A stretch of DNA of 64,000 nt, from assembly GCA_944322965.1 (NCBI GenBank), contig CALUQR010000001.1:564202-628201 (forward strand), written 5' to 3'. Of the stretch, positions 42,469-50,124 are shown one piece after another (positions within the stretch are counted from its first letter, which is position 1; each line of letters begins with the position of its first letter). The notes beneath the pieces are model-generated. The model had not been told where the DNA came from. It was given only the letters and a program-made list of their open reading frames with translations, and did not search any database. This stretch comes from Vulcanimicrobiota bacterium. Its GTDB lineage: Bacteria; Vulcanimicrobiota; Xenobia; Xenobiales; Xenobiaceae. The position numbers were made by a program, and so were the translations under genes.

Positions 42469-43698
42469 GTGGGTGCGCTTAATGTAACTACTTCCGATAT
42501 GATTTCCTTGGCCATCTGGGTGCTGGTCCTGGGCGCTGCGGTCTACTGGGCCCACACCTTCCGGGTCAAACATCGGGAGATCATCGGCAATCGCAAATAT
42601 TTCTACGCGCTGAGCGCGGTCGTCTTACTCTTCTGCCTTTTCGGAATCTTCGGTAAGGGCTTAAATTACGGCTTAGACTTTACGGGCGGTACGATCTTAG
42701 AGTTGGGCTCTCCCAAGATGCTCACTCTGAAATCGGACGACATCGCCCAGATGGTCCGCGACGGCCACCCCGGTTACGATGTGACCGTCCAGTTAGGTAA
42801 CGAGCTCTTGCCTGATAGCGAGGGGCATAAGTACCAAAAGATCCTAGTCCGCGTGCGCGGCGCCAACGAGCAGGTGAGCTTGAACTCCGAAGAGGCGGCT
42901 AAGGTGCGGGCGGAGTTAGAGCAAAAGCTCAACGTCGGCCCTCTGGCCAATGTCGCGGAGACCAGTATCGGCCCCACCATCTCTAGCGAGCTGAAGACGG
43001 GGGCCATCAAGGCTCTGATTATCGCCTGTATCTTGCAGCTCATCTATATTACCTTCCGCTTTGGGAATCAGCTGCGCTTTGGCGTCTCCTCCGTCTTGGC
43101 CGTAATTCACGACGCCATCGTGATGGTCGGTTTCTACGCCTGGTCCGGCCTGCCCGTCGACTCTAGCTTCGTGGCCGCCCTTTTGACTATTACTAGTTAC
43201 TCCCTCATGGATACGGTAGTAGTCTTCGACCGCATCCGCGAGCATCAACATAACGACGTGGACGCCGACTTTGCGGAGATTACCAACCGCTCCGTCTGCG
43301 AGACGATGACCCGCTCGGTCAACGCCGCTTTGACCACCATCTTAGTCTGTATCTGCCTGTACTACATAGGCGGCGAGAGCCTCAAAGGTTTCGCCTTCGC
43401 CCTCTTAGTAGGCGTGGTGACTGGCGGTTACTCCTCTATCTTCTTCTCTTCCCCGCTGGTAGTCGACTGCGACACTTGGGCTAAGAAGAGAGACGCCCTG
43501 CGCGAAGAGGAGCTGCGCCGCGAGGCGGCGGAGAAGGCCGCTAAAGGTCCCGAGCCCAAGACTTCCAGCCGTCGCCCCGTAGCTAGGCCGCGCAAGTCCG
43601 AAAGCGAGGCCGCTGCCGCAGAGGGCGGCTCTAGCGCCCCGGCGGCCGCTCCTCGAGCGCGACGCCGCGTCAAAGGGATGCTCAAAAAGAAAGGCTAG
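42469..43698 (+). CDS. secF: Protein translocase subunit SecF
   Basis: The protein is 409 residues with a GTG start. Motifs are GLNYGLDFTGGTILELG, VSSVLAVIHDAIVMVGFYAW, YSLMDTVVVFDRIREHQH and RSVNAALTTILVCICLYYIGG, which are SecF signatures. The normal length is about 300; here the extra ~70 C-terminal residues are a Lys/Arg/Ala-rich tail (EEELRREAAEKAAKGPEP and RRRVKGMLKKKG). Together with SecD it forms the auxiliary translocase in the inner membrane. It ends 27 bases before a strong terminator. Confidence 0.95.
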   Translation: MGALNVTTSDMISLAIWVLVLGAAVYWAHTFRVKHREIIGNRKYFYALSAVVLLFCLFGIFGKGLNYGLDFTGGTILELGSPKMLTLKSDDIAQMVRDGHPGYDVTVQLGNELLPDSEGHKYQKILVRVRGANEQVSLNSEEAAKVRAELEQKLNVGPLANVAETSIGPTISSELKTGAIKALIIACILQLIYITFRFGNQLRFGVSSVLAVIHDAIVMVGFYAWSGLPVDSSFVAALLTITSYSLMDTVVVFDRIREHQHNDVDADFAEITNRSVCETMTRSVNAALTTILVCICLYYIGGESLKGFAFALLVGVVTGGYSSIFFSSPLVVDCDTWAKKRDALREEELRREAAEKAAKGPEPKTSSRRPVARPRKSESEAAAAEGGSSAPAAAPRARRRVKGMLKKKG

Positions 43699-43724
43699 TT
43701 AGCCTCTAATTTAGAGAAGTCTCT

Positions 43725-43761
43725 ATATTAGCCCGCCGAGCGCAGCTCGGCGGGCTAATAT
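43725..43761 (+). terminator. Terminator of secDF
   Basis: A perfect 17-bp inverted repeat (43725-43741 and 43745-43761) with GCA loop (43742-43744). The outer stem is A/T rich. It lies directly after secF. Confidence 0.85.
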
Positions 43762-43791
43762 ATTTTATAAATAAAATTTTGTAGTGTTAAT

Positions 43792-43812
43792 GCAATTTTA
43801 TTGGCAATTTTA
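43792..43812 (+). repeat. Direct repeat GCAATTTTA upstream of the calcium-binding protein gene
   Basis: GCAATTTTA at 43792-43800 recurs at 43804-43812, a period of 12 bp. The surrounding 43762-43930 stretch is A/T-rich compared with its neighbours and lies upstream of the gene at 43945. It may hold a promoter or regulator site; no clear -10/-35 pair is visible. Confidence 0.35.
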
Positions 43813-43944
43813 AGGGGTTTGGGATTGTAATATCAGTATAGCTTGTAAATTTAAATTCTAGAGTCTTATTATACAGTTGCAAGCGGAGAGTAGAAACTCA
43901 GGTTAGTTTATTATAGTGGCTCCCCGTTTTTAAGGAGGAGAAAT

Positions 43945-45018
43945 ATGAAGTACGGTTATTTATGGGCTGGCGCCCTACTAGGCGGTCTACTACTAGCTCC
44001 CATAACGGTTGAGGCTGCGGTGAGCGACGTTAAGGGCGGAGAGGTTAGGACTCAGACCGATTGGCATACTAATGTCAAGGGCCATGGCGACGCCGAGGTC
44101 CGAGTCTATCGGACGGTTCGCGACCAAAATGGCAACGAGTATAGCGTCTATGACCATAGCGAATATCATTCTACGGATATTGAGAGCGGCTTTTTGAAGG
44201 GTACCGCCGCTGATCCGGTCGTTATAAGGCAGCAGTTGGGAACGAAGATTCAGCTCTTGGCTTGGGCTCATAGCGTGGGTCGCAACGGCGTCGGCTTCGA
44301 TGGGCACGTTTACTCTAGGCATTCGAAGGGGTTCGTGGTCGACGGCATCGACGATACCTCTTACACCTCTAGCCGCAGCGTGAGCGAGGGCGCGATCTTA
44401 ATTGGCGACGTCGATAATTTAGCTACCGCTTACGCCGCCCACGAAGATACTTTCGAGAAGCTTGATAATTACCAAGTCTATCAGATTAACTTAGACTGCA
44501 TCGTCTCGCCTATCGTCTTAGACTTAGATGGCGACGGCAAGTTGATGGCCTCCGACGGTCAGTACTTACCCCACCCCAAGACCTTCAAGAGCGAGGGCGC
44601 GGTGATGTTCGATTTCTATGGCAACGGCTTCCCCGTGGCTACGGAGTGGGTCGGCCTCCAGGATGGTCTGCTCTGCCGCCCTCAAGAGGGGCAGCGCTTA
44701 AATGGGACCCACCTCTTCGGTACCTCCAATGGCTACGACAACGGTTATGAGGAGATGGCCTCCTTAGACCAGGATAAGAGCGGAGCCTTAGAGGGCGCGG
44801 AGTTAGAGGGTCTGTGCGTCTGGCAGGATCGGGATGGCAACGGTCGGGCCGATGAGGGCGAACTGCAGAGCGTCCAAGAGTTAGGCATTACCTCTATTAA
44901 TGTCAACCACAAGGATATGGCCTCTACCTTCGTGCGCAATGGTAAGACCTATAAGTCCTTCGACTGGTGGCCCTCCATTAAGGATGTGCGCCGGGTAGAT
45001 ATCTCCAATCTGCGCTAG
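43945..45018 (+). CDS. Secreted calcium-binding protein with EF-hand/RTX-type loops
   Basis: The protein is 357 residues with a signal peptide (about 1-24, ending VEA) and a beta-rich middle. The C-terminal half contains Asp-rich calcium loops: VLDLDGDGKLMASDG (about 191-205), MFDFYGNGF, SLDQDKSGALEGAELEG and VWQDRDGNGRADEGELQSV, followed by ELGITSINVNH. The same order of FD-DG-G-W, an ELFG-like HLFG, SLD-D-G, VW-D-DG and ELGI-SIN is seen in C-terminal domains of RTX and hemolysin-type proteins. AGGAGGAG precedes the ATG. It is monocistronic. Confidence 0.7.
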   Translation: MKYGYLWAGALLGGLLLAPITVEAAVSDVKGGEVRTQTDWHTNVKGHGDAEVRVYRTVRDQNGNEYSVYDHSEYHSTDIESGFLKGTAADPVVIRQQLGTKIQLLAWAHSVGRNGVGFDGHVYSRHSKGFVVDGIDDTSYTSSRSVSEGAILIGDVDNLATAYAAHEDTFEKLDNYQVYQINLDCIVSPIVLDLDGDGKLMASDGQYLPHPKTFKSEGAVMFDFYGNGFPVATEWVGLQDGLLCRPQEGQRLNGTHLFGTSNGYDNGYEEMASLDQDKSGALEGAELEGLCVWQDRDGNGRADEGELQSVQELGITSINVNHKDMASTFVRNGKTYKSFDWWPSIKDVRRVDISNLR

Positions 45019-45050
45019 AGACTGACTTCTAGTTTATCCCTCCTGACCCG

Positions 45051-45095
45051 CGTCCCCCCGGCTCCCTAAAAGGGAGCCGGGGGGACGTTCTTTTT
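45051..45095 (+). terminator. Terminator after the calcium-binding gene
   Basis: A perfect 17-bp inverted repeat (45051-45067 and 45071-45087) with AAA loop is followed by TTCTTTTT. This is the classical rho-independent layout. Confidence 0.9.
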
Positions 45096-45294
45096 AGACT
45101 CTTAATTAGAGCCCCTAATCCCATTAATTCGATAAAGGATTACTGATTTACGATCGAGAATTGGCTAGGGATGGTCCCAGTAGCGAGTAGGCTCTAGCGA
45201 GGCTTTGCGCTCTCTACGGCGGACTTTTGGATTGTTAGGGGCGCGGCGTTGGGCCGGGCCCACTAGGGAAATTCTACAGAGGAGACCTCTCAAC

Positions 45295-45798
45295 GTGAAA
45301 GATGAGTGCCAGTGCGGCCACAGCTGCCTGGAAGCGAACGATCCGCGCTTCGAAGAGCTGAGCAAGTATATTAAGTCCTTGGGTGAGACGACGGGTATCG
45401 CCATGTCCGTCTTGCAGCAGGCTCAACATCTCTTTGGTTATCTGCCCTTAGAAGTTTTAAAGTTTATCTCTAAAGAGATCCACGTGCCCGTGGCCGAGCT
45501 CTATGGAGTAGCCACCTTTTACAGTCAGTTCAATCTCACTCCCAAAGGCAAACACCAGATCGGCGTTTGCTTAGGTACCGCCTGCTACGTGCGCGGCGCT
45601 CAGAAGGTGCTGGACAAGTTGCGCGAGCAGTTGAAAGTCGAAGTGGGCGGCACTACGGCCGACGGTCGCTTCACCTTAGACGCCACCCGCTGCTTAGGCT
45701 GCTGCGGTCTGGCGCCGGTCATGATGATCGACGGCGAAGTATATGGCAAGCTGGAAGATGTCTCCGTAATTCCTGACATCTTAAAGAAGTACGAGTAG
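45295..45798 (+). CDS. hydC: NAD-linked [FeFe]-hydrogenase subunit HydC (NuoE-like)
   Basis: The protein is 167 residues from GTG 45295. AGAGGAGACC precedes this start at proper distance; an upstream ATG at 45205 would add a 30-residue stretch without NuoE similarity. The thioredoxin-like domain has the [2Fe-2S] cysteines in VCLGTACYVRG and RCLGCCGLAP. VPVAELYGVATFYSQFNL is the family signature. HydC is the small subunit of the trimeric HydABC enzyme. The operon hydC-hydB-hydA is compact (gaps of 15 and 18 bases). The first ~30 residues carry a further C-x-C-x(3)-C group of uncertain meaning. Confidence 0.93.
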   Translation: MKDECQCGHSCLEANDPRFEELSKYIKSLGETTGIAMSVLQQAQHLFGYLPLEVLKFISKEIHVPVAELYGVATFYSQFNLTPKGKHQIGVCLGTACYVRGAQKVLDKLREQLKVEVGGTTADGRFTLDATRCLGCCGLAPVMMIDGEVYGKLEDVSVIPDILKKYE

Positions 45799-45813
45799 AG
45801 GGAGCGTAAGAAG

Positions 45814-47658
45814 ATGACGGCTGATATCGATTTGAAAGCTCTCAGAGATAAAAACTTAAATGAGATGGAAGGGCAAGGGCGGCGCGTCTTAGTAGGCATG
45901 GCCACCTGCGGCATCTCCGCGGGCGCGCGTCCCGTCTTGGAGACCTTGCAGAGCGAGTGCGCTCTGCGCGAGATCCCCAATACTAAGGTCTGCCTCACCG
46001 GCTGTATCGGTATGTGCACCTACGAGCCTTTAGTAGAGGTCATTGAGCCCGGTCGCCCCAAGGTGACCTACATCCGCATGAATCCGGAGAAGGCCCGGCG
46101 GGTAGTCGAAGAGCACTTGCAGGGCGGGCGCGTAGTAGAGGAGTATACCATCGCCGGCGACCCCTCCACCCCCGCCAATAGCTTAGAGGACCTCAGCTTC
46201 TACGCTAAGCAGAAGCGCATCGTCTTGCGCAATTGCGGTATCATCAATCCCGAAGATATTAACGAATATATCGCTCGCGACGGTTACCAGGCGCTGCACA
46301 AAGCCCTGACCTCCATGAGCCCGGCCCAAGTCATCGAAGAGATCAAGCTCTCCGGTCTGCGCGGGCGCGGGGGCGGCGGTTTCCCCACCGGTCTCAAGTG
46401 GAGCTTTGCGGCCCCCAATGAGGCCGACCAAAAGTATATCATCTGCAACGCCGACGAGGGCGACCCCGGGGCCTTTATGGATCGCTCCGTCTTAGAGGGC
46501 GACCCCCACGCCGTCTTGGAGGCTATGGCCATCGGCGGTTACGCCATCGGCGCCACCAAGGGTTACGTCTACGTGCGGGCTGAGTATCCCGTGGCCGTAG
46601 AGCGCTTAAAGATCGCCATTCGCCAGGCTCGCGAGCTGGGCGTTTTGGGTAAAGATATCTTCGGCTCGGGCTTCGATTTCGACGTCGATATCCGTCTGGG
46701 CGCGGGCGCTTTCGTCTGCGGTGAAGAGACGGCCCTCATCGCCTCCATCGAAGGTAAGCGCGGTATGTCCCGCAATAAGCCCCCCTTCCCGGCCGCTAAG
46801 GGTCTGTGGGGTAAGCCTACGGTCATCAATAACGTGGAGACCCTGGCCAACGTGGCCCAGATTATCGTCAACGGGGCCCAGTGGTTCCGCCAGTTCGGCA
46901 CTGAGAAGTCCCCGGGCACTAAGGTCTTCGCTCTGGGCGGTAAGATCAATAATACCGGCCTCTTGGAAGTGCCTATGGGCGTCACCTTGCGGGAAGTCAT
47001 CTACGACGTGGGCGAAGGCTGCCCCGGCGGCAAGGAGTTTAAGGCGGTCCAGACGGGCGGTCCTTCGGGCGGCTGCATCACCACCGAGAACTTAGATACC
47101 CCCATCGACTTCGACGGCTTGGTAGCTATCGGCTCTATGATGGGTTCGGGCGGCATGATCGTCATGGACCAAGATAACTGCATGGTCGATATCGCCCGCT
47201 TCTTCTTAGATTTCACCGTCGACGAGAGCTGCGGTAAGTGTACCCCCTGCCGCGAAGGTACCAAGCGCATGTTGGAGATCTTGGACCGCATCGTCTCTGG
47301 CGAGGGTACGGAAGAGGATCTGCAGCGCTTAGAGGACTTAGCGGAGACTATTAAGAGCACTTCCCTGTGCGGCTTAGGTCAGACCGCTCCCAACCCCGTC
47401 CTCTCCACCTTGAAGCATTTCCGCGACGAGTACGTGGCCCACGTGCGCGATAAGCGCTGCCCGGCGGGCGTCTGTAAGGCCCTCTTGGGTTACTACATTA
47501 CCGAACTCTGCCGCGGCTGTACGAAGTGTAAGCGGGTCTGCCCGGTGGGCGCTATCAGCGGAGAAGTCAAGAAGGTTCACAGTATCGACCAGAGCAAGTG
47601 CATCAAGTGCGGCGCCTGCAAGAATGCTTGTCCCTTTGGCGCGATTGTTAGAAAGTAA
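45814..47658 (+). CDS. hydB: NAD-linked [FeFe]-hydrogenase subunit HydB (NuoF-like)
   Basis: The protein is 614 residues. An N-terminal thioredoxin-like [2Fe-2S] domain (cysteines in VGMATCGIS and KVCLTGCIGMC) precedes the NuoF core. The core shows GLRGRGGGGFPTGLKW (FMN/NAD site), YIICNADEGDPGAFMDR and GAGAFVCGEETALIASIEG. An SLBB-like part and a [4Fe-4S] site ESCGKCTPCREGTKRM follow. The end has two ferredoxin-type [4Fe-4S] motifs (CRGCTKCKRVCPVGAI and CIKCGACKNACPFGAI). HydB carries the NAD(H) and flavin site of the bifurcating hydrogenase. Confidence 0.95.
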   Translation: MTADIDLKALRDKNLNEMEGQGRRVLVGMATCGISAGARPVLETLQSECALREIPNTKVCLTGCIGMCTYEPLVEVIEPGRPKVTYIRMNPEKARRVVEEHLQGGRVVEEYTIAGDPSTPANSLEDLSFYAKQKRIVLRNCGIINPEDINEYIARDGYQALHKALTSMSPAQVIEEIKLSGLRGRGGGGFPTGLKWSFAAPNEADQKYIICNADEGDPGAFMDRSVLEGDPHAVLEAMAIGGYAIGATKGYVYVRAEYPVAVERLKIAIRQARELGVLGKDIFGSGFDFDVDIRLGAGAFVCGEETALIASIEGKRGMSRNKPPFPAAKGLWGKPTVINNVETLANVAQIIVNGAQWFRQFGTEKSPGTKVFALGGKINNTGLLEVPMGVTLREVIYDVGEGCPGGKEFKAVQTGGPSGGCITTENLDTPIDFDGLVAIGSMMGSGGMIVMDQDNCMVDIARFFLDFTVDESCGKCTPCREGTKRMLEILDRIVSGEGTEEDLQRLEDLAETIKSTSLCGLGQTAPNPVLSTLKHFRDEYVAHVRDKRCPAGVCKALLGYYITELCRGCTKCKRVCPVGAISGEVKKVHSIDQSKCIKCGACKNACPFGAIVRK

Positions 47659-47676
47659 GGGGTTAGAGTAGAGAAG

Positions 47677-49449
47677 ATGGCTAATGTTAACGTAACGGTC
47701 AACGGGATCGCGGTCAGCGTACCCGACAACTACACCGCCCTCTTAGCCGCTCGGGCGGCGGGGGTCGATATCCCCACCCTCTGCTACTTGAAGGATATTA
47801 ACGAGGTAGCCGCCTGCCGCGTCTGCGTGGTAGAAGCCGATATTAAGGGGCGTCCCATGCGCAACCTGCCCGCCTCCTGCGTCTTGAAGGTGGAGGAGGG
47901 GATGAATATCCGCACCAATACGGAGCGGGTGCGCAAAGCGGTCAAGACTAATGTGGAACTCATCTTAGCCAACCACCGGCGCGACTGCTTGACCTGTATT
48001 CGCTCTAGCAATTGCGAATTGCAGAACTTGTGCCGGGAATTGGGTATCGACGAGGTCCCCTTCCAGGGCGAAATGCGCGAGGCCCATTTAGACCAGCTCT
48101 CCCCCTCCGTAGTGCGCGATTCTTCCAAGTGCATCTTGTGCGGCCGCTGCGTGAGCGCCTGTCGCGACGTGCAGGGCATCGGCGTCTTGGACTTCACTAA
48201 GCGCGGTTTTAAGACGGAAGTGGCCCCGGCCTACGACTTCAGTATGCGCGACGTAGAGTGCGTCTATTGCGGCCAGTGTATCCACGCTTGCCCCGTAGCC
48301 GCCTTGCACGAGCATAGCAATATCGATAAGGTCTACGCCGCCCTCCAGGATCCCAAGAAGTTTGTGGTCGTGCAGACGGCCCCCGCCGTGCGCGCCTCCT
48401 TGGGCGAGGAGTTTGGTTTGCCGGTGGGTACCCGCGTAACGGGCAAGATGGTAGCCGCTCTGCGCCGCCTGGGCTTCGACCGGGTCTTCGATACCAACTG
48501 GTCGGCCGACTTGACCATCGTCGAAGAGGGTCATGAGCTCTTGCATCGCCTCCAGAATGGCGGCGTGACCCCCATGATCACCTCCTGCTCGCCCGGCTGG
48601 ATCCGCTTCTGCGAGATGAATTATCCTGAGTTCTTGCCCAACCTCTCTAGCTGCAAGTCCCCGCAGCAGATGTTTGGAGCGATGGTGAAATCTTACTTCG
48701 CCCAGAAGATGGAGATGGATCCTAAGGATATCGTCTGCGTCTCGGTTATGCCCTGCACTTCCAAGAAGTTTGAGTGCTCCCGTCCGGAGATGGAGGTCGA
48801 TGGCAATAGAGACGTCGATATCTCCATTACTACCCGCGAGTTAGGCGATATGATCAAGCGCTCTCGCCTGCGCTTCGACATGTTGCCCGAGGAGCACCCT
48901 GATCCCTTAATGGGCGAGTACACGGGCGCCGGAGTCATCTTCGGAGCTACGGGCGGCGTTATGGAAGCCGCTCTGCGCACCGTGGCCGACGTCTTGACGG
49001 GTAAGGACTTAGAGGCGGTAGAGTACCAAGAGTGCCGCGGTCTCAAGGGGATCAAGGAAGCTACGGTCACCCTGCCCATCGACGGGAAGCCTACGGAAAT
49101 TAAGATCGCTATCGCTCACGGAACTAAGAATGCGGCCACCCTTTTAGACGAGATCAAGGCCGGGCGCAAAAACTACCACTTCATCGAAGTGATGGCCTGC
49201 CCGGGCGGCTGCGTCCACGGCGGCGGTCAATCTATCGTCTCCGCTAAGAAGCGCTTAGATTGCGAGCCGAAGGAGTTGCGCGCCAAGGCCCTCTACTCCG
49301 AAGACGAGGCCTGCCATCTGCGCAAGTCCCACAAGAACCCGGAGATTATCGCGCTCTATCAGGAGTTCTTAGGGGAGCCCAATAGCCACAAGGCCCACCA
49401 CTACTTACATACCCACTACGCTCCGCGTCCCTTCTACGTAGAGCAGTAA
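47677..49449 (+). CDS. hydA: [FeFe]-hydrogenase catalytic subunit HydA (trimeric type)
   Basis: The protein is 590 residues. The N-terminus has a plant-type [2Fe-2S] site (PTLCYLKD, ACRVCVVE), a His-ligated [4Fe-4S] site (NHRRDCLTCIRSSNCELQNLC) and two ferredoxin-type clusters (CILCGRCVSAC, CVYCGQCIHACP). The H-cluster motifs are TSCSPGW (L1, 302-308), VMPCTSKKFE (L2, C360) and EVMACPGGCVHGGGQ (L3, C508, C512). In L1, Ser305 stands where the commonest form has a second Cys. The C-terminal HHYLHTHY tail is typical of the NAD-linked type. HydABC couples H2 formation to oxidation of NADH and ferredoxin. Maturases HydEFG are not in the window. Confidence 0.94.
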   Translation: MANVNVTVNGIAVSVPDNYTALLAARAAGVDIPTLCYLKDINEVAACRVCVVEADIKGRPMRNLPASCVLKVEEGMNIRTNTERVRKAVKTNVELILANHRRDCLTCIRSSNCELQNLCRELGIDEVPFQGEMREAHLDQLSPSVVRDSSKCILCGRCVSACRDVQGIGVLDFTKRGFKTEVAPAYDFSMRDVECVYCGQCIHACPVAALHEHSNIDKVYAALQDPKKFVVVQTAPAVRASLGEEFGLPVGTRVTGKMVAALRRLGFDRVFDTNWSADLTIVEEGHELLHRLQNGGVTPMITSCSPGWIRFCEMNYPEFLPNLSSCKSPQQMFGAMVKSYFAQKMEMDPKDIVCVSVMPCTSKKFECSRPEMEVDGNRDVDISITTRELGDMIKRSRLRFDMLPEEHPDPLMGEYTGAGVIFGATGGVMEAALRTVADVLTGKDLEAVEYQECRGLKGIKEATVTLPIDGKPTEIKIAIAHGTKNAATLLDEIKAGRKNYHFIEVMACPGGCVHGGGQSIVSAKKRLDCEPKELRAKALYSEDEACHLRKSHKNPEIIALYQEFLGEPNSHKAHHYLHTHYAPRPFYVEQ

Positions 49450-49462
49450 GCCTCTAGAGAGT

Positions 49463-49498
49463 GAAGGGGGCGCCCTGCGGGCGCCCCCTCTTCGTTTT
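49463..49498 (+). terminator. Terminator of hydCBA
   Basis: A 10-bp perfect GC stem (49466-49475 and 49479-49488) with loop TGC is flanked by GAA and TCTTC and followed by GTTTT. It lies between hydA and nadD, though weak read-through to nadD is possible because nadD starts six bases later. Confidence 0.8.
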
Positions 49499-49503
49499 AG
49501 ATT

Positions 49504-50109
49504 ATGAGTATGCGTATCGGTATTTTAGGGGGTACTTTCAACCCCATCCATTACGGCCACTTGCGCTTAGGGATCGAAGTCATGGAGCGCACGGGGCTCG
49601 ACAAGATCATCTTAGTTCCCAACTACTTGCCGCCCCACAAGGCGGCCCCGCGCGTCTCGGCCCAAGATCGTTTGGCCATGTGCAGTCTGGCCGCCCAGAG
49701 CTGCCCTAGCTTTATGGTCAACGACTATGAGATCAGTAAAGGCCATCTCTCTTATACGATCGAGACTATCGAGCATCTGCAAAAGCTCTACCCGGAGGCC
49801 ATCTTCTCCTTTATCACCGGAGCCGACTCCTTGGTAAAATCGGTCTGGCACCGCTTAGACGACATCTTAGAGCGTTTAGAGGCCTTCTACGTAGTCAATA
49901 GGCCGGGGATTACCATCGACGAGTTACAAGAAAAGCTGGAAGAGCTTAAGCTCCTCCAGCTGGAGAAGGTCATCTGGATCGACGCTCCCGGCCTAGACAT
50001 CTCTTCTACCCACATCCGCGACTACTTGGCCCAGCGGCGCTCCGTCAAGTTCCTCTTGCCCGATAGCGTCCTAGAGTATATTAGGCTGCGCCAGCTCTTC
50101 GTGGAGTAG
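49504..50109 (+). CDS. nadD: Nicotinate-nucleotide adenylyltransferase
   Basis: The protein is 201 residues from ATG 49504 (ATG 49510 is two codons downstream). The nucleotidyltransferase signature GILGGTFNPIHYGHLRLG (about 6-23) contains the HxGH motif (HYGH). ILVPNYLPPHK is the substrate loop and DISSTHIRDYLAQRRSVKFLL is the ISSTxIR motif. It joins ATP to nicotinate mononucleotide in NAD synthesis. It starts inside the terminator zone of the hydrogenase operon. Proximity to a NAD-linked hydrogenase may be coincidental. Confidence 0.93.
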   Translation: MSMRIGILGGTFNPIHYGHLRLGIEVMERTGLDKIILVPNYLPPHKAAPRVSAQDRLAMCSLAAQSCPSFMVNDYEISKGHLSYTIETIEHLQKLYPEAIFSFITGADSLVKSVWHRLDDILERLEAFYVVNRPGITIDELQEKLEELKLLQLEKVIWIDAPGLDISSTHIRDYLAQRRSVKFLLPDSVLEYIRLRQLFVE

Positions 50110-50124
50110 GTAGAAGGGGGGAGG

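Noticed and set aside
46569..47000. Minus-strand open frame opposite hydB
   Set aside because: Antisense shadow; no recognisable protein.
49461..49709. Open frame overlapping the start of nadD
   Set aside because: Different frame of the terminator and nadD start; nadD motifs are in the other frame.
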